DNA of 40,017 nt from Rhodospirillaceae bacterium (GCA_009840595.1 VXNK01000052.1:1-40017), one strand, 5' to 3'; numbered from the stretch's first letter, positions 1 through 7,877 are shown. Numbers and translations: made by a program. Notes: generated from the letters alone by a model not told the origin.

Positions 1-20
1 TTCCTCTTCGCGCCGGGCGG

Positions 21-145
21 GCTCTGAGCGAAGTCGAAGGGGAGAAATCCGGCTTGGGTTCCGTCGACGCCCAGGGTTTCAGCGCCTGGCCAGCCTCCGT
101 CGCCGGCCGGATTTCTCCACTCGCTGCGCTTCGGTCGAAATGACG
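21..145. repeat. Dispersed inverted-repeat element, copy 1
   Basis: Arms GGAGAAATCCGGC (41-53) and GCCGGATTTCTCC (106-118) are perfect complements of 13 nt. The left flank carries CTGAGCGAAGTCGAAGG (23-39), and a close copy of that motif recurs at 712-728. The right flank ends in CGGTCGAAATGAC, which resembles the arm of the second element. This looks like a non-coding dispersed repeat family of the kind common in some high-GC alphaproteobacteria. Confidence 0.6.
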
Positions 146-325
146 ATGAGGGACGGCACGGCAGGGCCGGCGGGCGGTTCCTGCCGATGCCCGGTACGGC
201 GCGGTCGCCGGAAAATCGCTTGACTCTCTGCTAAGGAACATTATATGAACATAAATCCTGCCGCACCGGCCCGCCGGGCGTCCGTTCCACCAAGCTGCGG
301 CGGCGGTGCGTGCAAAAAAACACTA

Positions 326-345
326 TAGACGGACCGGTCTGTCTA
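326..345. promoter_or_regulatory. TetR-type operator palindrome (orphan)
   Basis: A 20-bp palindrome runs from TAGAC to GTCTA around a central GACCGGTC, and 18 of 20 positions are symmetric. Palindromes built on GACCGGTC/AGACCGGTCT are typical operators of TetR-family repressors. It overlaps TATAGA/TATAGT, which could be a -10 box on either strand. No tetR gene lies within the window near it. The only reading frame just downstream (start near 381 or 385, after AAGGAAAC) runs straight into a repeat element at 461. Confidence 0.5.
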
Positions 346-460
346 AATCGGTAACGCGTTGAAAAACAAGGAAACACAATTTGAATGAAAGGTCAAAAAT
401 TCAGGAATATAGTCCGTTTCCGCCGATCCGGCCCTTCATCCGCCCGGACGCCCCCTCTCC

Positions 461-582
461 GTCATTCCGACCGAGCGGAGCGAATGGAGGAATCCCGGCT
501 CGAACTGTCCGACAGGAACCCCGGGTCCTGCGACGGGATTCCTCCGCTGCGCCGCCCGTTGGGCGGCTCCGGTCGGAATGAC
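461..582. repeat. Dispersed inverted-repeat element, copy 2
   Basis: Outer arms GTCATTCCGACC (461-472) and GGTCGGAATGAC (571-582) are perfect complements. Inner arms GGAGGAATCCCG (486-497) and CGGGATTCCTCC (534-545) are also perfect complements. The nested structure would fold into a long hairpin. The GGTCGGAATGAC end is shared, with a small change, by copy 1. Confidence 0.65.
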
Positions 583-615
583 GGGCAAGGGTGTAACGGG
601 CCGGGAGAAGCGGAA

Positions 616-641
616 CATGACGAATCATGACATTTCATGAC
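616..641. repeat. 10-bp phased CATGAC array, short
   Basis: CATGAC occurs at 616, 626 and 636, exactly 10 bp apart, so the copies lie on one face of the helix. The sequence between copies differs, which is not typical of simple slippage. A second array of the same motif lies at 826-871. Confidence 0.6.
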
Positions 642-663
642 ACATCCGAACCCCCTGACGCCT

Positions 664-790
664 GCCCCGGACCCCGATCCGGGGAGCGCAGCGACGATCC
701 GGGAGCCTGTCCTGAGCGAAGCCGAAGGGACCAGGGCCAACCGCAAAGAACGTGCCGGGCGACCCTGGGCCCCGGATCGGGGTCCGGGGC
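664..790. repeat. Dispersed inverted-repeat element, copy 3
   Basis: The arms at 664-684 and 770-790 are perfect 21-bp complements built on GGACCCCGATCCGGGG. An inner pair CCAGGG/CCCTGG lies between them. The left half contains CCTGAGCGAAGCCGAAGGG, related to the left flank of copy 1. Near-identical CCCCCTGACG sequences flank the element (651-660 and 823-832). They may mark a target duplication, or they may be part of the phased CATGAC/CCTGAC array. Confidence 0.65.
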
Positions 791-825
791 GACACGGCGT
801 TGCGTTCGGTGCGAGCCTGAAGCCC

Positions 826-871
826 CCTGACGAATCATGACCGATCATGACAAAACATGACATTTCCTGAC
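826..871. repeat. 10-bp phased CATGAC/CCTGAC array
   Basis: Five units start at 826, 836, 846, 856 and 866, in the order CCTGAC, CATGAC, CATGAC, CATGAC, CCTGAC, with an exact 10-bp period. This extends the pattern of the 616-641 array and lies about 110 bp upstream of the cupin gene at 982. It could be a cluster of protein-binding sites in helical phase or a degenerate decamer repeat; the sequence does not decide between these. Confidence 0.6.
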
Positions 872-981
872 ACTTCGATCATTATTCCCTGCAACATTCC
901 CTGCCCCGGCCGGAATCCCGGTGGAGTCCCGGAGGAAACCCGGTGGAATTCCCCTCCGGCCGGACGACGGAAGGAGCGGCC

Positions 982-1545
982 ATGACCTACAGTTTCGAAA
1001 CGTTCTGCGCCGACAACCGGCGCGCCTACGGTGCCGACGGCGTCGCCGACCTCGAAAGCATCCGGCTGAACCTCGAGCGGCTGATCCGGGAAAATCCGGA
1101 CTTCGTCGCGCGCGAATGCAATCCGGGCGACGACTACGGCTATCGCGAACTCTACACCGACCCGGAAAAGGGCTTCATCGTCTATTCCCACAAGAGCTTC
1201 GGCGGCCGGACCTCGCCGCCGCACGACCACGGCGCGTCCTGGGCGATCTACGGCCAGGCCTGGAACGCCACCGACATGACGGAATACCGCCGGCTCGACG
1301 ACGGCGCGCAGGACGGCCGCGCCAGGATCCAGCGCACGCGGGCCTACCGGCTCGAGCCGGGCCAGGTCGGCAAGTTCGGCCCGCACGATATCCACCAGAT
1401 CCACTTCGAGGACGATGCCGGTTTCATCCGGGTCACCGGCGCCGACCTGTTCGAGATCGACACGCTGACCTACGAGCCGGAGACGGACAGCGTGACGGTG
1501 ATCGGCGCCGGCTCGGCGGCCGGCGGGGAGCAGCCGCCGGACTGA
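982..1545 (+). CDS. Cupin-fold, cysteine dioxygenase-like protein
   Basis: This is a 187-residue soluble protein with no signal peptide. The motif SPPHDHGASWAIYGQ near residues 75-89 and HDIHQIHF near residues 135-142 supply the clustered histidines of a cupin metal site, as in cysteine dioxygenase and 3-mercaptopropionate dioxygenase relatives. The likely role is non-heme iron oxidation of a small thiol or similar molecule, but the substrate cannot be read from the sequence. I chose the ATG at 982 because AAGGAG lies 5 bases upstream; an ATG at 943 in the same frame lacks a good ribosome binding site and would add 13 residues unlike a cupin. The amidase at 1562 converges on it. Confidence 0.8.
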   Translation: MTYSFETFCADNRRAYGADGVADLESIRLNLERLIRENPDFVARECNPGDDYGYRELYTDPEKGFIVYSHKSFGGRTSPPHDHGASWAIYGQAWNATDMTEYRRLDDGAQDGRARIQRTRAYRLEPGQVGKFGPHDIHQIHFEDDAGFIRVTGADLFEIDTLTYEPETDSVTVIGAGSAAGGEQPPD

Positions 1546-1561
1546 GCGCAGGGGCGCGGCG

Positions 1562-3010
1562 TCAGTATCCCGGCGGCGGCGCGAAGCGGCGGTAGCCCTC
1601 CTCGATCAGCCCGGCCATGTGCAGGCAGGTCAGGTCGTCATACTGCCGGCCGACGATCTGGATGCCGACGGGCAGGCCGTCCGCCAGCCCGATCGGCGCG
1701 ACCGTCGAGGGCAAGTAGTAGCCGCAGGGATAGCCGGCCCAGAAGAGCTGGTCGACGACCGGCTGGGCCCGGCCGTTGACGGCGATCGTCCGGTCGTGGC
1801 GCTCGCCCGCCTGGTCGTGCGGGAAGGCCGGCGAGGCGGCGGCCGGGCACAGGAGCAGGTCGTAGGTCTCGAACCACGCCTCCCAGCCTGCCATGAGGGC
1901 GTAGCGGCGCTCGTTCCAGCGCAGCCAGTCGCGGTGCAGCATCGTCTGGGCTTCCAGCATCCGGCGGCGGTAGGGGATCGCGTCCGCCGGCAGGCGATCG
2001 AGATCCTCGCGCGCCTGCGCCATCATCTCGTCAGTCATGTGCTTGGAGGTCTCGGCGCGCAGCAGCAGCGTGTAGACCTCCATCGCCTCCGCGGTGGAGA
2101 AGCCGGGCTTCGCATCGATCTCGACGGTAGCGCCTTCGCCTTCGAGCCAGCGCGCGAGGGCGGCGATGGCATCCTGGTAGGACTGCTCGACCTCCGCCTG
2201 CGGATCGCTCAGCAGGACGCCGACGCGGTAGTCCCGCAGGTCCCACCTGCGCGGCGCCGGCAACTCCAGCCGCCAGCCCCGGGCGGCCGGGCCGTCGGCG
2301 CCGGCGAGGAGGCCGAAGGCCAGCTTGAGGTCCGCCGCCGAGCGGGCGAGCGGGCCGACCACGGCGATGTCGGTGGGCGCCCGGTCTCCCGGCAGCGCCT
2401 GGCCGCGGGCCGACACGATCTCCCAGGTCGGCTTGTGGCCGAAAACGCCGCAATAATGCGCCGGGTTGCGGATCGAGGCGCCGATGTCCGAGCCGGCGTC
2501 CAGCCCGGTCAGCCCCACGGCGAGCGCCGCCGCCGAGCCGCCGGACGAGCCGCCGGGCGTGCGGCCCAGGTCCCACGGATTGTTGCAGGTGCCGTAGATC
2601 GCGTTGAAGCTCTGCCAGTCGGCCAGCATGAAGGGCACGTTCGTCTTGCCGAAGACGACGGCGCCGGCGCCCCGGTAGCGCTCGACCGCGGCCGAGTCCG
2701 TCTCCGCGATGTTGTCGCGGTATTCCGGGACGCCCCAGGTCGTGGGCGAGCCCGCCAGGTCGTAGCTTTCCTTCACGGTGACCGGCAGGCCGTCCAGGGG
2801 GCCGGTTTCCTCCCCCGCCGCCCGGCGCCGGTCCGCAGCGTCGGCCTCGGCCCGCGCGCGCCCGGCGTCCTGCCAGACGATCGCGTTGATCGCCGGATTG
2901 TGCCGCTCGACGCGGTCGAGAAAATGCTCGAGCAGCTCGCGCGCGCCGATCTCCCGCGCCTCGAGCAGCGCCATCAGTTCGGTCGCCGTCTTGTAATGGA
3001 TTTCGGACAT
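1562..3010 (-). CDS. Amidase signature family enzyme
   Basis: This 482-residue amidase hydrolyses a carboxylic amide with a Ser-cisSer-Lys triad. The catalytic residues are visible: Lys80 in PVTVKES, Ser155 in TPGGSSGGSA, and nucleophile Ser179 in GSDIGASIRNPA. Length and motif order match the amidase signature family, which includes GatA, fatty-acid amide hydrolases and indoleacetamide hydrolases. No GatB or GatC neighbour is present, so a catabolic or detoxifying amidase is more likely than the tRNA amidotransferase subunit. The ATG at 3010 is preceded by GGGGAG; the open frame extends 112 codons further upstream, but that part looks non-coding. The gene is divergent from the oxidase subunit at 3321. 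The substrate is unknown. Confidence 0.92.
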   Translation of the reverse strand: MSEIHYKTATELMALLEAREIGARELLEHFLDRVERHNPAINAIVWQDAGRARAEADAADRRRAAGEETGPLDGLPVTVKESYDLAGSPTTWGVPEYRDNIAETDSAAVERYRGAGAVVFGKTNVPFMLADWQSFNAIYGTCNNPWDLGRTPGGSSGGSAAALAVGLTGLDAGSDIGASIRNPAHYCGVFGHKPTWEIVSARGQALPGDRAPTDIAVVGPLARSAADLKLAFGLLAGADGPAARGWRLELPAPRRWDLRDYRVGVLLSDPQAEVEQSYQDAIAALARWLEGEGATVEIDAKPGFSTAEAMEVYTLLLRAETSKHMTDEMMAQAREDLDRLPADAIPYRRRMLEAQTMLHRDWLRWNERRYALMAGWEAWFETYDLLLCPAAASPAFPHDQAGERHDRTIAVNGRAQPVVDQLFWAGYPCGYYLPSTVAPIGLADGLPVGIQIVGRQYDDLTCLHMAGLIEEGYRRFAPPPGY

Positions 3011-3039
3011 GCTGCGCTCCCCGTCGGTTCTCCCCATCC

Positions 3040-3070
3040 GGCACGATGGGCCCGGCACGATGGGCCCGGC
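3040..3070. repeat. 14-bp tandem duplication upstream of amidase
   Basis: GGCACGATGGGCCC occurs twice in tandem (3040-3053 and 3054-3067) followed by GGC, just upstream of the amidase start on the minus strand. A second short duplication, CCGCAGGGAAACG twice, lies at 3278-3303 before the oxidase subunit gene. Both are probably slippage products in the divergent promoter region. Confidence 0.7.
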
Positions 3071-3320
3071 TTCCGCCCGGCGCCGCAGCGGTATTGGCAG
3101 CCGGACGGCGGCGGGTCCAGAGAAACATGCCGGATCGGCGGCGAGGATGGCGAGGGCGCCGGTCAGATCCTTGCCAGGCCCCGAGGCAGACCCCCGGGGC
3201 AGACGCGGGCTTGGCAGCCCGGCCGCCGCTTGTGTATAGAGCGCATGCGAAGGGGCGTTCCCGGAAGCCGGGAAACACCGCAGGGAAACGCCGCAGGGAA
3301 ACGAGCGGGAGGCATCGAGC

Positions 3321-3458
3321 ATGGCCGACAATTTCGGCGAAGGCACCGCATTCTACGAAGAACACCGCAAGGCGTGGGGCTATTTCACGAAATGGGGCCT
3401 GCGCATCGTCGTCCTCAGCGCCGTCCTGACCGCGCTGGCCTTCTGGCTGGAGAGCTGA
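3321..3458 (+). CDS. aa3-type cytochrome c oxidase subunit IV (short)
   Basis: This is a 45-residue protein reading MADNFGEGTAFYEEHRKAWG, then one hydrophobic helix (about residues 24-43), ending in LES. The pattern of a short acidic head, HRKAWGYFTKW and one transmembrane span fits the bacterial aa3-type cytochrome c oxidase subunit IV family (COX4_pro_2), a small accessory subunit of alphaproteobacterial aa3 oxidase. GGGAGG lies 7 bases before the ATG. The catalytic oxidase subunits are not in the window, as is often so for this gene. It lies 88 bp upstream of the AhpD-like gene on the same strand. The family call rests on a short protein and is moderately sure. Confidence 0.72.
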   Translation: MADNFGEGTAFYEEHRKAWGYFTKWGLRIVVLSAVLTALAFWLES

Positions 3459-3546
3459 GCGAAGCGGCGCCTGCCGCCAATCCCCGGGCTGCGCCGCCGG
3501 CTTCGCCGTCTGCGGATACCCGGACGCCGCCAACGGGAGCCGGCCG

Positions 3547-4701
3547 ATGCCCGCCAGTTCCGCCCCCGCCGGTTCGACACCGGTCGAGACCTTCGATTAC
3601 CGTCACAGCCCGTTGCCGGTCCGCGAGGGCCTGGCGGCGTCCCAGCGGCGCGCGTGGACGCGGCTGGCCGAACCCGGCGAATGGTGGCCGGGCGCGGTCC
3701 GCATCGCCATCGCCGAGGAGACCCGCGCGGCGACCGCCTGCGCCTTCTGCGCCGAACGCAAGGCGGCGCTCTCGCCCTACGCCGTCACCGGCCGGCACAC
3801 CGCGGCGACCGACCTGCCGGACGTTCTGGTCGACACCGTCCACCGCATCCGCACCGACCCGGAGCGCCTGACCCGCCGGTTCTGCGACGCGGCGCTGGCC
3901 GGCGGGCTGAGCGACGGGGAATATGCCGAGACGGTCGCCGTCGTCGCCACGGTCGTCGCCGTCGATACCTTCTGCGACGCCATGGGGCTGCCGCGCCACG
4001 CGCTGCCCGAACCGGTTGCCGGCGAACCGCGCCGGCGGCGGCCTCCCGGCGCAAAGCCGGGGCTGGCCTGGATCGCAACGGTCGCGCCCGAGGACGTGAC
4101 GGAAGGCGAGGCCGGCATGTATGACGGGCTGGCCGGCGTGAACATCCACCGGGCGCTTTCGCTCGCGCCCGCCGAAGTCGCCGGCTTCTTCGATCTCGAC
4201 GCCGAGCATTATCTGCCCGATGCGCAGCTGCGCGATTTCGGCGTCGAATACCGCGCGCTCACCCATGCCCAGATCGAGTTTCTCGCCGCCCGGGTCTCGG
4301 CGATCAACCAGTGCGTCTACTGAACCACCAGCCACGCGGTGCTGCTCCGTGGGAGCGGCGAGCATACCGGCGACGACTACGACCTGACGGCCATTGTCGA
4401 TGATGGCGGGAGCGGCGGCGGACCCGGCGTTGGGGTCGCCGCGGCGGCGGCGCTGACCGCCTATGCCGACGCCTTCTTCGACGACGGCCGGGATTTCGCC
4501 GCAGCCCGGGACCGGCTGCACGCGGAAATCGGCGGCGAAGCGCTGGTCGACGCCGCCGGCGTGCTCGCCATCTTCAACGCGGTCGTGCGCATCGCCGACG
4601 CGACCGGCATTCCGCTGGAAGACCAGAAGGCCGAAATGTCGGCCGATTTCCGCGCCGTGCTGGGTATCGACGACTATCCCGCCGCTGCCGGGAAAGTCTG
4701 A
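3547..4701 (+). CDS. AhpD/CMD-family selenoprotein candidate (UGA at 4321)
   Basis: This frame is interrupted only by TGA at 4321-4323 and then stays open, with the same GC3-rich codon use, to TGA at 4699. Read through, it gives 384 residues in two AhpD-like halves. The first half carries ACAFCAERK (Cys65-Cys68). The second reads INQCVY-U-TTSHAVLLR, so Cys256 and residue 259 form CxxU followed by His263, exactly where AhpD proteins carry CxxC...H. The UGA therefore replaces the redox cysteine, the classic signature of selenocysteine. A SECIS-like hairpin follows. AhpD proteins are thiol peroxidases or reductants, and AhpD-like selenoproteins are known from metagenome surveys. The ATG at 3547 has GGGAG upstream. 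No selA, selB, selC or selD is in this window. The alternative is a Cys-to-stop mutation (TGC or TGT to TGA). Confidence 0.8.
4341..4359 (+). promoter_or_regulatory. Putative bacterial SECIS hairpin
   Basis: Seventeen bases after the UGA, GCTGCTC (4341-4347) pairs with GAGCGGC (4353-4359), including one G-U pair, around the loop CGTGG. The stem can close further to leave GTG. Bacterial SECIS elements lie inside the coding region just after UGA, with the apical loop roughly 16-37 nt downstream and a G among the first two loop bases. Both conditions hold here. A partial outer pairing of GGT (4338-4340) with ACC (4366-4368) is possible. Confidence 0.6.
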
Positions 4702-4810
4702 GCCCGGGCAGCAAAAGAAGCCGCGGCCCCGTCCTTCGGGAACCGCGGATTCCGGAACGTCGCCGGGAGAGAGAATCGGGCTTTCGGCGGCTTCCCGCCC
4801 CGGACCGGCC

Positions 4811-4842
4811 CACGCCGCTTCTGCGCGGCACGGGCCGGCGTG
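4811..4842. terminator. GC-rich hairpin between convergent genes
   Basis: CACGCCG (4811-4817) and CGGCGTG (4836-4842) are perfect complements between the AhpD-like gene and the convergent GYD gene. No run of T follows on either strand, so intrinsic termination is uncertain. Confidence 0.35.
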
Positions 4843-4848
4843 CGTTCG

Positions 4849-5127
4849 CTAGTCCCCTTTCGACGCCGCCGCCATGGCCGCGTCGTCGAACGCCGGCAGG
4901 CTCTCGAAGGATCCGAAGCCCTGTTTCACATACCACACGGAGAAATTCAGCATGGCTTCCGGCGACGGCGCGTTCGCGACATCGACGAAATCGTACCGGC
5001 CCTGGGTGTAGTTGATCGAATCGAACTCGATGCCGAGCTCGCTGGCCTTGGCGCGCGCCCGCTTCAGCCGTTCGTCGTGCCTGGTGAGCCACTCGTCGCT
5101 CTGCTTGCCGAGCAGTACATATTTCAT
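4849..5127 (-). CDS. GYD domain-containing protein
   Basis: This is a 92-residue protein beginning MKYVLLGKQSDEWLTRHDER, with a later stretch INYTQGRYDFVDVANAPSPE. This is the GYD-family pattern: a small alpha/beta domain named for a Gly-Tyr-Asp motif, here GRYDFV near residues 43-48. The biochemical role of the family is not established. The ATG at 5127 has AGGGAG upstream. The longer open frame to 5247 adds residues with no family match. The gene converges on the AhpD-like gene and is transcribed away from the exporter at 5424. Confidence 0.82.
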   Translation of the reverse strand: MKYVLLGKQSDEWLTRHDERLKRARAKASELGIEFDSINYTQGRYDFVDVANAPSPEAMLNFSVWYVKQGFGSFESLPAFDDAAMAAASKGD

Positions 5128-5423
5128 GACAATCTCCCTGTTGCGGGCTCCCTGTTGCGGGGCGCGGTCCCTGTCCGGATTCCGGCGCCCGCCGCGGTTA
5201 TCGACCGGCCGGACTCCGCCCTGACCGGGCTTCCCCGCCGCAGCCACGCGGCACGTCGCATACGGCAGCCGCGCCCGTCAACGCTCGATTCGGCACACGC
5301 GCCACGCTTGCCCGTCGCGGGCATTCGTTGCAAGGTTGCGCGGTCACGGCGGCAGGAAATCGGCCGCCGGGCCCGGGCAGAAAGCGCCGCACTCAAAACC
5401 TTCCGTCAGTTCGGCACGTCGAT

Positions 5424-7751
5424 ATGAATCTGGAAGCCTCCATCGCGCTCATAATGCGCCGCCGATGGCTGACCTTTCTTCTGTCATTGCTTCTCATGCT
5501 GGTTCTTGCCGCCGGCTCCGTCTTCATCGTCAATGTCGACGTCGATGTGCGAAATCATTTCGGCAAAGACGACCCCCATATCGTTGCGCTCGAACAGCTT
5601 GAAGATACCTACGCCCTCTCGGACGTCGCGCTCGTCACCGTAGCGCCGCGCAACGGCACGGTCTTCACCCGGCAAGCGCTTGTTGCCATAGAAGATCTGA
5701 CCGAACAGCTCTGGCAGACGCCCTACGCCACCCGCATCGATTCGATAGCAAACTATTCGCACAGCGAGGGCCGGGAGGACGAGCTGATCGTCGAGCGACT
5801 GATCGACGGCGCCGGCTCCCTGACCGACAGCGACCTGAAACGTATCGAGACAATCGCGCTCGAAACCGAGGAAGTTGCCGGGCGCCTGGTTTCGCGGAAC
5901 GGTGAGGTCGCCGGGCTGGTCGTCAGCATTGCGCTTCCCGAGAATCGGCAGCTGGCGCGCCTGGAGATCGTCGATTTCCTCAACGAAACGCTCGCCGCGG
6001 CCCGGGCGAAACATTCGGGCATCGACTACCACCTGACCGGCGAAATCGTCCTCAATCGCGCGATGCGCGACGCGATCAACGACGACATGGGCATTCTGGC
6101 TCCCCTCGCGCTCGTGACGATGCTGCTGATCGCCGTAATCCTGCTCCGCTCTGTCTGGGGCACCGTTGCGATCGTCGTGATGCTGATCGCCGTTTTCCTG
6201 TCCGCACTGGGCTTCCTCGGCTGGACCGGGATGAAGCTGTACGGCGAGAGCGGCGCGGCACTGTTCGTCCTGATGGCGGTCACCGTCGCACACTGCGTCC
6301 ACATCATCGAGGCCGTGATGGCGGGATTGCGCCAGGGCATGGACCGCAAGCAGGCGACGACCCATGCCCTGCAGGTCAACGTCTGGCCCGTTTTCCTGAC
6401 GTCGCTGACGACCGCAATCGGCTTCCTCAGCCTGAATTTTGCGGAAATGCCGCCGTTTCGGGTCATGGGCAACATGGTGGCGTTCGGCGCCATGGGCGCC
6501 TTCGTGTATTCGGTAACGCTTCTGCCCGTATTCCTTTCGGTCGTGCCCCTGCGCGCCCGGCCCGTGCGCGCCGGACATTCGGATTTCTTCGATCGCTTCG
6601 GGCGGTTCGTCGTTTTCCACCGCACGACGCTGCTCTGGTCATTCGGCGTCGTGGCCGTTGTGCTCGTTGCCGGCATTTCGCGGATCGAGCTCAAGGAGAA
6701 CTGGCTCGAACTGCTCGACGAAAGCTACGAATTCCGGCGCTCCACGGATTTCGTGAGCGAGAAATTCGCCGGCGTGGAGACTTTCGAATACTCACTCAAT
6801 TCCGGGCGCGAGGGCGGCGTAACCGATGTCGAATACCTGCGCCGCGTCGATGCGTTTGCGGAATGGTACCGGGCGCAGCCTGAAGTTTCCCACGTCTTCG
6901 TCATTTCCGACATCATGAAGCGGCTGAACAAGAACCTGCATGGCGACAAACGGGAATTTTACGCTATTCCGGACAATTCCGATCTCGCTGCGCAATATCT
7001 GCTGCTTTACGAGTTTTCCCTGCCGGAAGGCCGCGACCTGAACAACCTCATCGACGTCGGACGCGCGGCGACGCGGATGACGGTCACGCTCAAGAGCCTG
7101 TCCAACAACGAAAAGATTGCACTCGACGAACGCGCGCAGGCCTGGCTCCGGACCAACGCCCCCGGTATGGAAACCGGCGCCACCGGCGTCGCCGTCGTCG
7201 GCGCCAATTCGATCCAGCGGAACATCGAAGGCATGATGCGCGGCACCATCGTGGCGATGGCGATCGTCTCCCTGCTCTTGCTCTTCGTCTTCAGGAGCGT
7301 ACGGCTCGGCCTGATCAGCCTGATACCCAATTTCGTTCCGGCCGCCATGGCGTTGGGCCTGTGGGGCTATGCGGTCGGAGCGGTCGGGAACGCCGCGGCG
7401 GTCGTCACGGCGATCGCGTTCGGCATCATCGTGGACGACACGATCCACTTCATGACCAAGTATGTCGGCGCCAGGAAGCGCGGCCTGTTGCCTTCGGAGT
7501 CGGTACAATCCGCCTTTGGCTCGGTCGGCAAGGCGCTGGTGACGACGACGATCGTGTTCGGACTGGGATTCCTGGTGTTCGGCGCGTCGGGGATGACGAC
7601 CAATCAGGCGCTCGGCATGCTCGTCGGCATGACGGTCGTCATCGCGCTGCTGGCGGATTTCCTGTTCCTCCCGCCGTTGCTGATGGCGCTCGACGGGACC
7701 AGGGAGACGACCGCGCAGATCAGGGAACGGCTCAGCCGGCCGACCGCATAA
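5424..7751 (+). CDS. MMPL/RND-superfamily exporter
   Basis: This is a 775-residue inner-membrane protein. The layout is one transmembrane helix near residues 15-36, a periplasmic domain to about residue 220, a cluster of helices at about 225-375, one helix near 410, a second periplasmic domain to about 610, and a final helix cluster to about 760. The conserved segments GESGAALFVLMAVTVAHCVH and AIAFGIIVDDTIHFMTKY are diagnostic of COG1033/MMPL exporters, which are proton-driven and usually move lipids or hydrophobic compounds; hopanoid exporter HpnN is a relative. The start is uncertain: ATG 5424 has no clear Shine-Dalgarno sequence, ATG 5454 is possible, and a TTG at 5328 is in frame. The cargo is unknown. 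No periplasmic adaptor or outer-membrane channel gene is adjacent. Confidence 0.9.
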   Translation: MNLEASIALIMRRRWLTFLLSLLLMLVLAAGSVFIVNVDVDVRNHFGKDDPHIVALEQLEDTYALSDVALVTVAPRNGTVFTRQALVAIEDLTEQLWQTPYATRIDSIANYSHSEGREDELIVERLIDGAGSLTDSDLKRIETIALETEEVAGRLVSRNGEVAGLVVSIALPENRQLARLEIVDFLNETLAAARAKHSGIDYHLTGEIVLNRAMRDAINDDMGILAPLALVTMLLIAVILLRSVWGTVAIVVMLIAVFLSALGFLGWTGMKLYGESGAALFVLMAVTVAHCVHIIEAVMAGLRQGMDRKQATTHALQVNVWPVFLTSLTTAIGFLSLNFAEMPPFRVMGNMVAFGAMGAFVYSVTLLPVFLSVVPLRARPVRAGHSDFFDRFGRFVVFHRTTLLWSFGVVAVVLVAGISRIELKENWLELLDESYEFRRSTDFVSEKFAGVETFEYSLNSGREGGVTDVEYLRRVDAFAEWYRAQPEVSHVFVISDIMKRLNKNLHGDKREFYAIPDNSDLAAQYLLLYEFSLPEGRDLNNLIDVGRAATRMTVTLKSLSNNEKIALDERAQAWLRTNAPGMETGATGVAVVGANSIQRNIEGMMRGTIVAMAIVSLLLLFVFRSVRLGLISLIPNFVPAAMALGLWGYAVGAVGNAAAVVTAIAFGIIVDDTIHFMTKYVGARKRGLLPSESVQSAFGSVGKALVTTTIVFGLGFLVFGASGMTTNQALGMLVGMTVVIALLADFLFLPPLLMALDGTRETTAQIRERLSRPTA

Positions 7752-7877
7752 TCCGGGACATCGCAGGCGCCGATGGCGGGCCGGCATTTTGGTGAGGCCG
7801 GCAGGCCCGACCTGCCCCGGTGCGCCTCAAGCCGGCGCCGCCAGGCCGGCGCCCCCGCGGCCGGCGGGCGCGCTGCT

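Larger units (their letters stand above)
1..981. other. Gene-poor region with dispersed repeats
   Basis: I see no convincing complete gene in the first 981 bases. Short open frames here cross inverted repeats, overlap one another on both strands and resemble no family I recognise. The stretch holds three inverted-repeat elements, two sets of 10-bp spaced CATGAC motifs and a TetR-type palindrome, listed separately. A frame ending in TGA at 25-27 could be the last eight codons of a gene left of the window (codons all end in G or C), but that is too short to call. Confidence 0.7.

Noticed and set aside
1-27. Possible C-terminal end of a gene entering from the left
   Set aside because: Only eight GC3-rich codons before TGA; no way to identify a product.
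381-630. Open frames of 66-81 codons at 381 and 385
   Set aside because: They cross the inverted repeat at 461-582 and have no family resemblance; treated at most as a truncated remnant.
1619-3871. Long plus-strand frame of 750 codons opposite the amidase
   Set aside because: Arginine/alanine-rich antisense shadow of the amidase gene, typical of high-GC DNA.
4339-4701. Separate 120-residue gene starting at 4339
   Set aside because: It is in frame with the gene ending at 4321-4323 and contains the C-terminal half of the AhpD domain, so selenocysteine read-through explains it better.
7831-7853. GC-rich hairpin as terminator between the exporter and the P450 gene
   Set aside because: GGCGCC self-complementary blocks are present but there is no T-run, and this DNA forms such pairings by chance.
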